Shown: piece after piece, positions 26,206-35,128 of the stretch | Numbering within the stretch: position 1 is the first letter of the stretch | Layout: each line of letters opens with the position of its first letter | Notes under the pieces: model-generated | Seen by the model: only the letters and a program-made list of their open reading frames with translations | Database searches by the model: none | What the model was told of the DNA's origin: nothing | Position numbers and translations under genes: made by a program | Origin: Leptolyngbya sp. PCC 7375 | GTDB lineage: Bacteria > Cyanobacteriota > Cyanobacteriia > Phormidesmidales > Phormidesmidaceae | Length of the DNA stretch: 64,000 bases | Assembly (NCBI RefSeq): GCF_000316115.1 | Contig: NZ_JH993797.1 | Span: 5,863,961 to 5,927,960, forward strand | Reading direction: 5' to 3'

Positions 26206-28521
26206 ATGCCTTCAATCAACTACTCTTACCTTACGCTCAAGCCAGAATACCGTGAACAGTTTCTACAAAAGGCAAGATCTAGATTTCCAGGGAGACATAT
26301 CAAAGGCACATGGGAAGCGGTCAATGAGATCCTAGACCCTGATAAGCCTAGGATTAGTGATGATACAATTCGCCGTATTCTAACAATCGATGGTCATCGA
26401 GGACTTGCGGACAAGGTAGATGCCGTTTGTAGCCTCTTTGGTCCACCTTGGTATGAGGCATGTATAGAGGGTAATAATTTATCCGATATTGAGGACCGTA
26501 TTAGTGAGATTCGCAAGAAGGTTGAAGCTGATCTTTTTTCTAATACTCGAAGGCTCAATACTCAGCAACTTAACCGAAGACTCAATCATGACTTTATTGA
26601 GCTTTCTCTAATTGAGGTGACCTCTCTGCCGTCAGATTATCCACCAGTTGCGGATCCTAATGCCCTTGTCGATAGTTCGCACCTGACAGAAGAAGATTTT
26701 GATCGGATGGGCATTAATTTACTGCGGGGTAAAAAAAAGAAGATAAAAGAGGTTATCAATGGGCACCATAATATTTTTGTTTATGGAGATCCAGGCTCAG
26801 GTAAGACAACGTGTCTACAGTGGATGACTTTGAAGTGTTGTCAAAGAGAGGCTTTGCAAGCGGTCATTCCGGTATTTGTTGGGGCACGTTGGTTCGCATC
26901 AACCACTGAACATGAAACATTACAAGAGTGGATCGAAAAAAGATTCTCTCAATGGGGATGTACTCCTGCTGAACGCAATGAAATTTTGGAGTCTGGTCAA
27001 GCTGTTTTTATCTTGGATGGTATCGATGAAATAGCAGTTACAGAGCGAGAACGCATAGAGACCGAGATTGAGCGTTTGTTGCAGAATTATGAACGATGTC
27101 GTTTTATATTTAGTTCTCGCTTAGGGCGTGAATTTCCTTTTTCTGGTGGCTTTCAAAAGGTTATTATTGCTCCCTTGCAAAAGGCGCAAATCAGGAAATT
27201 TGTTGAGAACTGGTTTGGGCAACCTGGAAAGGATATAGCTTTAGCTGATCACATGTTGAAGAAGCTTCGTTCAAAAGCTTACAGGGGGATTAGAGAACTT
27301 TCTCAACGACCTATTTTATTAGATTTGTTATGTGTTGTTTTTGAGAGTCAAGCGGATCTTCCTCGTAGACGGTTTGAAGTTTTTCGTAAGGGTATTGACC
27401 TAATGACGCGGAAAAACGTGTCATTAGAAGAAGGGGGAAGCTCCTTTAAAACCCTGCGTGAATTGGATGTCCAAAATATACTATGCAAAATTGCTAATTA
27501 CTTTTTCTTAAAACGCAAAATAATTTTCCCTACCCTGGAAGTAGAAAGCACTATTCAGGATTATTATGAGATTGCCTATAATAGGCCAAGAAGTTTGGTC
27601 CCTAGCAGGCTAATATTACAAGGAATTGAGCAGTCTAATGGTCTATTGGTACGTTGGGCCGACAATTTTTGTACGTTTTCTCATTTAACGTATCAAGAGT
27701 TTTTTACGGCTGATGAGTTAGTCAGAAATAATAGATATCAGGAGGTTTATGAACATATAGATAAAGCCCGTTGGAAATTTGTTATAGGACTGATATCTGA
27801 ATGCCTTTCCTATGAATATATATGGGGCTTTCTGTGTGGCTTTAAGTTTAAAATTGATTCGACTATTTCAGATGAACCAGTTTTACTAAAATTTTTAGAG
27901 GAAGTCGAAAGAATAGCAGCTTCTACTGTTCAACAGTTAGATTCAAATCAGCCTCACCTTGAGAGTTATGCTCGTGCTTGGTATTTTGTATATGCTCTTA
28001 AAGATACAGGTCGTGTAACAAATGTAGGTGCAGTATATAGATATTTTGACTTGCCCGATTTTGAATTTGCGACCAGTATGATCGATGGAAAACTTTTGGA
28101 AACTCATGAATGTGTTTATAAGCTCTATCATGATTTTGAACAAAAGATTGAAACACCCCAGGGATTTATTAATGCTCTTCAGCGTTTGCAGGATCTATTG
28201 ATCGATGATTTTCAAAATTATGAGGTGGTGAAAGGTTGGCTCGAATTTATTCGTCAACAATGTGGAGACTTTTCTGACCTTGAAGAGTGGTGGCAATATA
28301 AGCGTAATTATTGGCAAGGACGTATTATTCGATTTATAACAAAGTTAAAGTTACCTTGTGCTGTTGAGCTGACGCCAGAGCAGAGAGATAAATTGCATGC
28401 TTACTACAATGCGACGAAGCTTTTTTCGACATGCATGACCCGTTCTCTATTAGATGACCTTCAACGCGAGAAGGTTGTCGATTCAATGCTGTCAACTCAG
28501 ACGCTTGTATCTGAGGAGTAA
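26206..28521 (+). CDS. NACHT-domain STAND NTPase
   Basis: The 771-residue protein is an NLR-like STAND ATPase; bacterial relatives (bNACHT) include anti-phage sensors. An N-terminal helical region of about 100 residues (PRISDDTIRRILTIDGHRG) resembles the HTH-like effector segment seen in cyanobacterial NACHT proteins. Walker A VYGDPGSGKTTCLQW lies near 195, Walker B AVFILDGIDEIAV near 268, sensor FIFSSRLGREF near 300 and the winged-helix region ELSQRPILLDLLCVVF near 365. After FCTFSHLTYQEFFTADELV, the NACHT-typical F-x-H-x-x-x-x-E-F box, comes a 250-residue helical C-terminus without LRR or WD40. Its stop overlaps the ATG of an ankyrin-like mini-ORF. A role in phage sensing is inference from family. 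Confidence 0.85.
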   Translation: MPSINYSYLTLKPEYREQFLQKARSRFPGRHIKGTWEAVNEILDPDKPRISDDTIRRILTIDGHRGLADKVDAVCSLFGPPWYEACIEGNNLSDIEDRISEIRKKVEADLFSNTRRLNTQQLNRRLNHDFIELSLIEVTSLPSDYPPVADPNALVDSSHLTEEDFDRMGINLLRGKKKKIKEVINGHHNIFVYGDPGSGKTTCLQWMTLKCCQREALQAVIPVFVGARWFASTTEHETLQEWIEKRFSQWGCTPAERNEILESGQAVFILDGIDEIAVTERERIETEIERLLQNYERCRFIFSSRLGREFPFSGGFQKVIIAPLQKAQIRKFVENWFGQPGKDIALADHMLKKLRSKAYRGIRELSQRPILLDLLCVVFESQADLPRRRFEVFRKGIDLMTRKNVSLEEGGSSFKTLRELDVQNILCKIANYFFLKRKIIFPTLEVESTIQDYYEIAYNRPRSLVPSRLILQGIEQSNGLLVRWADNFCTFSHLTYQEFFTADELVRNNRYQEVYEHIDKARWKFVIGLISECLSYEYIWGFLCGFKFKIDSTISDEPVLLKFLEEVERIAASTVQQLDSNQPHLESYARAWYFVYALKDTGRVTNVGAVYRYFDLPDFEFATSMIDGKLLETHECVYKLYHDFEQKIETPQGFINALQRLQDLLIDDFQNYEVVKGWLEFIRQQCGDFSDLEEWWQYKRNYWQGRIIRFITKLKLPCAVELTPEQRDKLHAYYNATKLFSTCMTRSLLDDLQREKVVDSMLSTQTLVSEE

Positions 28522-28625
28522 TGGTCAGAACAAATACGGTCTTAACCTATGCTGCCCGTGATGGCTTTATAGATATTGCCCGCCTCCTCATTTTTGGATG
28601 GATATTAAGTTTTATCCAAAATTGA
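28521..28625 (+). CDS. Ankyrin-repeat-like mini-ORF overlapping NACHT stop
   Basis: TAATG couples the NACHT stop (28519-28521) to an ATG at 28521. The 34-residue frame contains LTYAARDGFIDIARLLI, a good match to the ankyrin consensus (L-x-x-A-A-x-x-G-x-x-x-I-A-x-L-L-I). It ends soon after in a hydrophobic tail. It is either a remnant of an ankyrin domain once fused to or following the NACHT protein, or a tiny coupled peptide. I favour a remnant. Confidence 0.45.
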   Translation: MVRTNTVLTYAARDGFIDIARLLIFGWILSFIQN

Positions 28626-28682
28626 TGTATTTCATGCTGTAGACGTCGAAGTATAAATGAATACCATGGGCTTACCATCGTT

Positions 28683-29471
28683 ATGAGTCAGGAAAAAACA
28701 ACTCCCTCAGTAGAAATTTTTCTCCATCTTTCCCTTCTGTTGAGTTGGGTTGTTCCTATACCCTTTATCGATATCTTGGTGCCAATTATTATTTGGCAAG
28801 CCACTAAAAAACAGTCCCCTCAAATTGAGCCCCATGCGCGTAATGCCATTAATTGGCTGATTTCATCGACAGTTTACAGCGTTGTTTTACTGGTTACGTT
28901 AGCCGGGACGATTTTACTGCCGGTGTTATGGGGGCTGCGCTTTGTATTTCCGATTATTGCGGCTATTCAAGCTAGTAAGGGAAAGGCGTGGAAATACCCT
29001 CTTGCTATTGATTTTCTAGGAAGTAAACCTGAAAAACAACTCCAAAGAGCAGCTATTGGTTTTTTGTCATTGGTGGTTATACCTGTATCAGCCTTGTTGG
29101 GTTCTATTGTTTGGCGAAATAATCGTGTCAGCTGGCTGGATAGCCTGTCACCTACTACGGGGACTGTCTCACAGGTCAATGAGAAGACAGATGAGTATGG
29201 TGATACTCTTTACCGGCCTGTGGTTGAATTTGAGGGACCTAATGGAGATTTGTATGATGTTTCTCCCTTAGGGTGGACAGGTTCCCCCACTTACAAGAAA
29301 GGAGAGTCTGTCGGAGTGCTGTATACGCCCACTGAACCGCAGAGGGCTATTATTGATAGCTGGTCTGAAAAATGGTTTATGATCACAATAGCCTTGGTGC
29401 TGAGTGCTATCGTGTTTGGGTTTTCGCTGATTCCCAGCATATTTTGTTTGATTGTTCAGCGTTTTTCCTAG
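28683..29471 (+). CDS. DUF4870/DUF3592 membrane protein
   Basis: The 262-residue protein starts with a DUF4870-like multi-helix membrane part (LHLSLLLSWVVPIPFIDILV; HARNAINWLISSTVYSVVLL; FPIIAAIQASKGK). A further membrane helix and an extracytoplasmic beta-rich part with DUF3592 character follow (GTVSQVNEKTDEYGDTLYRP; YKKGESVGVLYTP). A last helix (ITIALVLSAIVFGFSLIPSI) closes the protein. At least five membrane segments are visible. Function unknown. It follows the NACHT gene on the same strand after 160 bp, but I see no sign of co-transcription. Confidence 0.7.
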   Translation: MSQEKTTPSVEIFLHLSLLLSWVVPIPFIDILVPIIIWQATKKQSPQIEPHARNAINWLISSTVYSVVLLVTLAGTILLPVLWGLRFVFPIIAAIQASKGKAWKYPLAIDFLGSKPEKQLQRAAIGFLSLVVIPVSALLGSIVWRNNRVSWLDSLSPTTGTVSQVNEKTDEYGDTLYRPVVEFEGPNGDLYDVSPLGWTGSPTYKKGESVGVLYTPTEPQRAIIDSWSEKWFMITIALVLSAIVFGFSLIPSIFCLIVQRFS

Positions 29472-29509
29472 TGAGGACTGTCTGTTAACGCGATATTCGA
29501 CTATAGGTT

Positions 29510-30277
29510 TTAACCCACCAAGTTAAACCGCTGTAGTTTGGCATCTAGCATTTTAGGTAGGGCCTTTTGCAATGCGGATTTGCTGGTAAATTCCAGCTTA
29601 TGCTGAGCGGCAATATCAAACGGAAACTGGCCCGGTAAGTCTCCCCGCTCCATTTGAGCCACAATCAATTGCTCAGGTCGCTTATTGCATAGGGCATACC
29701 CCAGCTCTACGCACACTGCTGGATTGGGCACTAGCAAGGGCAGGTCGCTATCGACTTCAAAAATTGGTGTGGCATCGGCAATAAACAGCAGGCTCCGGCG
29801 AATGTGGCGCATCAGGTTGCTGTTTAGTCGTACAGGGCCATTGCTGAGCCGGTGGGATTCGACTAGCTTGATGGGCAGCCGAGAGCGACGGTTAAACTTT
29901 TCGACGTAGGGTTCAAGGGCTGCCTGTAGCAAATCGCTGGATTCTGGATACTCCTCCTGGTAGCAAAGGAAAATAGTGGGATCGAGGTTGGCGAGGGAGT
30001 CGGCCTTGGCAAAGTAGATTTCGTGGCTGATCAGGTCGATATTTGCGATCGCATAGGTCCCGCTGCCTTCAATGTAAAACTCCACCGCATCCCCTTCCAG
30101 GTAACGCTGGAACCACTCTGCGTCGCGCACATCGGCAATATCATCCAAAAAATCAGCCCGCAACGCTGACTTCAGCAGACTATTCTTTGCCAGCCGCAGA
30201 TCGTGGGGTCGCCTTTCTAAATCCCGAATTGGCTCATAATCCTGGAGATACCAAGCCTTAAGCGCAATTATCGCCAT
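29510..30277 (-). CDS. Conserved cyanobacterial protein with TIR-like features
   Basis: The 255-residue protein begins MAIIALKAWYLQDYEPI and has a conserved first half (LRLAKNSLLKSALRADFL; EFYIEGSGTYAIANIDLISH). The second half shows an alternating beta-alpha pattern: TIFLCYQEEYPESSDL, then RRSLLFIADATPIF and NPAVCVELGYAL, then EQLIVAQMERGDLPGQFPFD. A hydrophobic strand with D, then N-x-x-V-x-x-E-L-G-Y-A-L, is what TIR-like nucleotide-binding or NAD-cleaving domains look like, with the Glu as candidate catalytic residue. I name no family with confidence. The promoter and first bases of this gene are duplicated 14 kb away (44475-44711). Confidence 0.5.
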   Translation of the reverse strand: MAIIALKAWYLQDYEPIRDLERRPHDLRLAKNSLLKSALRADFLDDIADVRDAEWFQRYLEGDAVEFYIEGSGTYAIANIDLISHEIYFAKADSLANLDPTIFLCYQEEYPESSDLLQAALEPYVEKFNRRSRLPIKLVESHRLSNGPVRLNSNLMRHIRRSLLFIADATPIFEVDSDLPLLVPNPAVCVELGYALCNKRPEQLIVAQMERGDLPGQFPFDIAAQHKLEFTSKSALQKALPKMLDAKLQRFNLVG

Positions 30278-30515
30278 ATTGCCTCAAACAGATTGATTTG
30301 CTGTGGTCTAGGGTATCCCAACTCTAAACCATCACAACATTGCTATGGCCATCAGAATTTGAAAAACCATGTATTAAATTATTTTAGATTATTTTAGATC
30401 ATTTGTACTACTTCATTGGTAGTCTATCAAATCTTTGCCAAATACAAGGTCTTTATGATGTCTCAGCTAAAACGTTTAACCGAGTTTCTAAATCTTTCCC
30501 GTCCTTTAAGCAGCT
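30270..30515. repeat. Long direct repeat, copy 1 (left border of CRISPR island)
   Basis: About 246 bp starting with ATCGCCAT (the reversed first codons of the 29510-30277 gene) and ending CTTTAAGCAGC. It matches 44475-44711: near-identical over the first 110 bp, with small indels and substitutions afterwards. It comprises the upstream region of the minus-strand gene and lies just before the first ORF of the CRISPR island. Confidence 0.9.
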
Positions 30516-30752
30516 ATGAAACTACCTTGGCCATTCAATGGTCAGTCATATCGTCTTCCAGACGACATGACTGCCGAGGATTGGGCATTACGTGCCCTTG
30601 AGCAAGCTCAGGCGATGCGAGAGGGTGGCCGCGTTGGGGAAGATGCCAACGTTGACGCTGACGGATTCCCGACTGCTCGTGTTAAGCATGCGTTGATGCG
30701 TGGGCATGTCAGACCGATTAGACGAATATTGCCACCGGCACAGTCACATTGA
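30516..30752 (+). CDS. Small hypothetical protein
   Basis: The 78-residue ORF starts at an ATG immediately after the direct repeat. It is acidic in the middle and basic at the end (MKLPWPFNGQSYRLPDDMTA; RVKHALMRGHVRPIRRI). No family recognised. The translation looks protein-like and the ORF is convergent with cmr6. Confidence 0.4.
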   Translation: MKLPWPFNGQSYRLPDDMTAEDWALRALEQAQAMREGGRVGEDANVDADGFPTARVKHALMRGHVRPIRRILPPAQSH

Positions 30753-31306
30753 ACTAGTGGGATAAGTAAAAGTGGTAGGCCAAACACTTGCCAATTCTAC
30801 TTTGATGGCACTGGCCATAGCTTCTTAAACTGGGTTTGTTGATTTTCTAAGAAGTATAGAAAATCACTCGCTTCTGGAACATCACCCGGAAAAATTGTAA
30901 GTAGCTCAAAGCATTCAAGTCTGGGGACAGGTGTGCGATTTTTAGGATTGTTTGGATCTACTTTGATACGAATCCAGGGGTACATGCGATGCCAGAGGCG
31001 ACCGATTTGGCCCATTTGTCCGGTCAGACCAGACTTGTAGATAGATCCTTCGCGGATGCCAGCAGTGCGATCGCTTCGACGATAGGGGCCGTGGAGCCAA
31101 TGGACGGCTTCGCTGTCTTCTTTTTCCTGGGCAAGGCGGCCCCAGACTTGGACCTGGTTAGGATGCCAGGCTTCCCGCCAGTTAGCGGGGCGGTTTTTGG
31201 GTGTATGTCCTTGTAGTGTCATCCACTCTCGTGCAGCCTGGCGTACTTGGTCGATGTAGGGACCTACTTGTTCTAGTTTGTGGGCACGGGTATCAAAGGT
31301 TTGAGC

Positions 31307-32641
31307 CTGATTCCACCTCAGTTTGTGTGAGAGGATTTAATCAACGGTCTCCGTCCATTGAGAGAAGAGGCAATTAACAAATTACGCATCCAGTCGTCAT
31401 GATATCGGAAGCCATTGAGTTTCTCAAAGGGACACAAACAGCCTTCATTTTGCTGCTGAGTTTTACGACAGAATGGATGAAAATTCCACAGCATCGCCAT
31501 GGAGCGAACGGATAACTCAGCGGCCTCCCAAGACCCATGAAAATCTTGCATGGCATAGAGTGCTCGGTCAAGATAGTTCATGGGGCGATCCACTTGATTA
31601 CTGGTGCGATAGGCATCAGGAACGTCAAAGGCTCTCTGGAAAAATAGAGATTTTTCTCTGAGTCGTTGTAACCGGTCATTGATGGCGTTGGGAAGATCCA
31701 CCGATTGTGTCCATTCGAGAAAACGACGCAATCGTTGAGCAAATTGACGTTTGCCAGTAGCGTGATAAATATGCCAAAGCTTGTCGGTTAAGCAGGTGCG
31801 TAAATCAGGCTTAGAGCGACACCAATCACGCACTTTAATTACCTCATGTAGAAAGCACAGAATCCAGGTAATGCCAGGGAATAGGGTTTCCCAGGCTCGA
31901 CGAGTCGCGTCCCATCCATCCGTGGTGACCGTCTCAGGGCAATAGTCAGGGGCATGGTCGCTCATCTCTTGCTCAAAGTCCCCATAAGCCGCTTGCAAGT
32001 CCTCGTATCCAGCCGTTGGGCTCAAACCACTGCCTACAATACAGCCTTTAGCCGCTGTCACCGCCCAATAGATACGCTCTCCTTGATGGCTACAATGCTT
32101 TTCATCGGCCACTAGATGGGGGGAGCGACTCTTCTGTTTTCAACGTTGTTCCGACAATGGATGCTCTGCCAAGAGATTGACACAACCGATACCAATGCAT
32201 CTCCGAGCGACCCAATACGTAAGCAATCCCATCATAGGAGAGGCCATGCTTTCTCAAATACATCGCTTTGCCCGCTAGCTCAGACGTTTCACTCATATAA
32301 GGGGTGACGAAATCGGGACGCAGTTGATAGGCCGTTTTTTGGTTGGGAAGATAAATACGACGTGTTTTTAGGTGCTGGCGAGCTGAGGTCACCCACCCAT
32401 GAAACCGATATCCCTCCTCAATTCCCTCGGGGAACAGCTCCGGATAGCTGGCTATTTGCTCGTTCAGGTACTCTCGGTAGGCCTCACGGTCCTCAACCAA
32501 CTGGTCATAATCAAGGGTATCGGCTATGGGCAGGCAGATCGTTTTATCCCCTGCTGTCCCTCGTTGCTTGCGTTTGGCCATCATACTTGGCCTCCAAACT
32601 CGATGACCTTATGATATCCAAACAAACTTAGTTGGAACTAG
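31307..32641. mobile_element. MULE/IS256-like insertion sequence inside cmr6
   Basis: The ends, CTGATTCCACCTCAGTTTGT at the left and the reverse complement CTAGTTCCAACTAAGTTTGT at the right, match at 16 of 20 positions. They are flanked by the 8-bp direct repeat GTTTGAGC (31299-31306 and 32642-32649). The insertion is therefore a simple transposition. An 8-bp duplication is usual for IS256/MULE-type elements. Confidence 0.85.
31318..32584 (-). pseudogene. MULE/IS256-like transposase, frameshifted
   Basis: Two minus-strand frames make one protein of about 420 residues. The N-terminal part (YREYLNEQIASYPELFPEGI; AMYLRKHGLSYDGIAYVLGR) meets the second (VADEKHCSHQGERIYWAV) at a run of six C near 32120; five C would restore the frame. 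The catalytic-looking segment TVTTDGWDATRRAWETLFPG, then ITWILCFLHEVIKVRDWC, resembles the D and C/H-x-x-H region of MULE-type transposases. The stop codon uses IS-end sequence. I cannot name the ISfinder family. Confidence 0.65.
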
Positions 32642-33854
32642 GTTTGAGCACGGGCACCGAGCCATTCCCAATGGCAGCCGATCAGGGGTTTATAGCCTTC
32701 GTCGTAATAGTCGGGATAGACCAGACGGTGATCGGCTCGTCGCCAGGATTTACCAAAGCCGCCGAGTATCATGGCAAAGCGGTTTAGGGCTCTAATTAGC
32801 TTAATCAGGGCCGCTTTTTGGGCGTCAGGGATAGTCTGGGTCAGCTGCCAGGTGAGCAGGCCTTTGACCCGATAGACGGGCTGTTGGTAGGAGCCTTGAC
32901 CAAATTCGTCAAGGTCTAGCGATTCTTCCATGAACGCCATGCTGAGAAGACCGACTTGACCGGCACCACGGGTGATGCCGCCAAAGAGTTGTTCCACGAT
33001 ACGATCGGCGGTATCGCCATCTGTGAGACCGCCAAAGATGCGCAGAGCATGGCCACGAATGGCAGCGCGGAAAACGTTGGGTCTAAACTCTCCTGTGCCA
33101 TCGATGAGTTTAGCGGCCTGGCCCTGGCCTTTGAGTCGGGTTTGGTAAAGGATCTGACCGCTGGCTTTGGTGGGTTGACCGTAACCAGCGCTAACGCGGC
33201 AGCCTAGGCCAGAGGCAATGGCTTTTTCCCATATTTTCCAGATGGTTTCCCATTCGCTATCGTCCAGAGTCTCTGTGGTGGAGATGCCAAATTTGAGTTC
33301 TGGCTTATAGAGAGAGACCTGGAAGAAAGCACTGGAGCGTTTGTTAGACTTTACCTGATTGTCTTGCTGGGGATGGATGATATCTAGCAGTTGATCAGTC
33401 CAGCGGGTATCGGTGGGATAGCCGCCGTGGAAGCGAAGGATACCAGGGTTAAAGTCTTTGGTGGAGAGTTCTTGACCACAGTAGCGATTTGACTGAGCTG
33501 CGGTACATGCCTGGCGGAAGAGGCCTTTCATGCTACTGCCAGGGTAGAAAGGCCAACCTTTAGCACCGACGACGGGACGAATGATACCGTCATCCTGGCC
33601 GCCGTTGGTGACAAATCGCCAGGAGAGAGTGTAGGTGCGGGTTTGGACTTCGTCGCTAAATGTGGGAGCGGTGGGATACGCTTTGATGATCCATTCGTCT
33701 ACCCAGCGTTCGGCGTCTTGTTCGTCGGCATCGCTATAGCGGAGGTCCTGGATACGCTGTAACTGGCTGCGTCCGTTGACCTGTGCCCGAAACATCATCG
33801 GGACTTTTTTGTGGCCATCTGAAAGTGTTGTCATGGAAAATTTGGAGTGTGGGC

Positions 33855-34247
33855 TTACTTGTATCGCTGGGTCCACCAAACAATGGAGTCACAGAGCTGA
33901 GTTAATACGGCCAGAGCTACTCGTTGATCGGCAATACTGATTTTCCAAAGTTTTTCAGACATCACCTGGATCTCTTTTGTATTTTCTGCTTTTACGCTGT
34001 CGTTGGGCAGGGTAATACCTGATTTGGCCATGACCTTGACCAGCTCGTTCCAAGTCTCTTTCCAGTAAAGAGACTTATTTTCTTCCCTAGCTTGTAGTCG
34101 TAAATGTTCTCCCCAAAATCTTTCTAAACCATAGGGAACCGCCATGCGCATTTTATAGGACTGGTTGAGAGATTGTGGATCGCGCTCTCTAGCCATCAGC
34201 ACTAGCTTTTGAGCAGATTGATCTAAACCGTAGGATTGCCAAGCCAT
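33855..34247 (-). CDS. cmr5: Type III-B CRISPR small subunit Cmr5
   Basis: The 130-residue all-helical protein has the size and composition of Cmr5, the small subunit that lines the crRNA-target filament. Start MAWQSYGLDQSAQKLVLMA; end RVALAVLTQLCDSIVWWTQRY. It begins 3 bases after the cmr4 stop. Sequence conservation in this family is low, so the call rests on size, predicted helices and position between cmr4 and cmr6. Confidence 0.75.
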   Translation of the reverse strand: MAWQSYGLDQSAQKLVLMARERDPQSLNQSYKMRMAVPYGLERFWGEHLRLQAREENKSLYWKETWNELVKVMAKSGITLPNDSVKAENTKEIQVMSEKLWKISIADQRVALAVLTQLCDSIVWWTQRYK

Positions 34248-34250
34248 AAT

Positions 34251-35078
34251 TTAATAGTCTCCCTGTAGTGTGACGTTGCAACGACCAAAGCCAATGGATT
34301 CTAGTCCACCAAAGTACATTTCTTTGTCCGAATCTTTATCGAACGGTTGCCATCCTGTTTCTTTTAGGGCGACCGGGAAAACCATAATGCTACTTTCTGG
34401 TAAGGCTTCTACGTTAAAGAATGCACCAGTAGCCACTTTCTTTTCGTTATCGTCGAGTCTGACTCGGCTTTGACGGTAAAGGGCCATGTCGTGGATCATG
34501 GCGATGTCGTTGTCATCGACGACGACAACGCTGTCTTTACGAATGCCGATATTATCTGGAATCCAGGGTGTGAGGTCTGCTTCGTGCTCAATTTCGAGGA
34601 AACCGAGGTTGAAGAATAAGACTTTGCTGTTGGTATCGACAGGGCGGGCCTGGAGGTTTTTAGGGGCTGTGTAGGGGGCTGGAATATCCTGGTTAATACC
34701 GGCAATTTGTTTGTAGCGGCGCAGGAGCCAGGGGCAGCTGACCCAGACTATGGGCTGACCAGGGCAAAAGACAGGTAGCCAAACAAGAGAGGCATATTCA
34801 AATTTGACCAGGGCTTCGGTGGTGCCACCGTCTTCTTGACCGTCAACGGCTTCGTGGCCATACCAATGTTGTTCGTCTTGAGTTTGGTTTTCATTCTTCT
34901 CTTTTTCATTTCGCATGTCGGCGCGGAAGCGGCCTCGGATGGAGCTACCTGGAATGATGCCGGTTTGGGTGAACTGATCGCGAAAGATAAGATTCAGGTT
35001 ACCGGTTTCTTCACCAGCGCTAGCGCCAACATGGACGGGGGCTAGGGTTTCGAGAATGCCGTAGGCTTTGTTGTACAT
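34251..35078 (-). CDS. cmr4: Type III-B RAMP backbone protein Cmr4
   Basis: The 275-residue Cas7-like subunit forms the helical backbone and cuts target RNA. The family start YGILETLAPVHVGASAGEE is clear, and IIPGSSIRGRFRADMRN follows. The Asp in this region (FRADM, or nearby RDQFTQTG) is the candidate catalytic residue. EMYFGGLESIGFGRCNVTL is the C-terminal Gly-rich loop. Spacing to cmr3 is 50 bp and contains a CCGTCTT-type repeat like that found before the CRISPR arrays. Confidence 0.88.
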   Translation of the reverse strand: MYNKAYGILETLAPVHVGASAGEETGNLNLIFRDQFTQTGIIPGSSIRGRFRADMRNEKEKNENQTQDEQHWYGHEAVDGQEDGGTTEALVKFEYASLVWLPVFCPGQPIVWVSCPWLLRRYKQIAGINQDIPAPYTAPKNLQARPVDTNSKVLFFNLGFLEIEHEADLTPWIPDNIGIRKDSVVVVDDNDIAMIHDMALYRQSRVRLDDNEKKVATGAFFNVEALPESSIMVFPVALKETGWQPFDKDSDKEMYFGGLESIGFGRCNVTLQGDY

Positions 35079-35128
35079 AGGAAATTAGTAAAGACGGAGG
35101 ACAGAGGGCGGAAGACGGAAAAAGGGGG
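35079..35128 (-). promoter_or_regulatory. cmr3-cmr4 spacer with CCGTCTT-type repeats
   Basis: Read on the minus strand the spacer contains TTTTTCCGTCTTCCGCC and later TCCTCCGTCTTTAC. The same pyrimidine-rich heptamers occur in the leader-like stretches before both CRISPR arrays (near 38550 and 38965). They may be unrelated dispersed heptamers or a shared signal. Confidence 0.4.

Larger units (their letters stand above)
30797..33834 (-). pseudogene. cmr6: Cmr6-type RAMP subunit, split by an insertion sequence
   Basis: The gene has two parts: 33834-32642 (N-terminal) and 31306-30797 (C-terminal). Leaving out the IS and one 8-bp target copy joins them in frame (WLGARAQTFDTRAHKLEQVG), giving about 565 residues. 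WPFYPGSSMKGLFRQAC is the RAMP Gly-rich substrate-facing loop. GLGCRVSAGYGQP, AGQVGLLSMAFMEES and, in the last part, GQMGQIGRLWHRMYP are further Gly-rich RAMP elements. The order after cmr5 fits Cmr6, the terminal backbone subunit of type III-B complexes. ATG 33834 lies 21 bases after the cmr5 stop. The split form can make only the first 400 residues. Confidence 0.75.
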
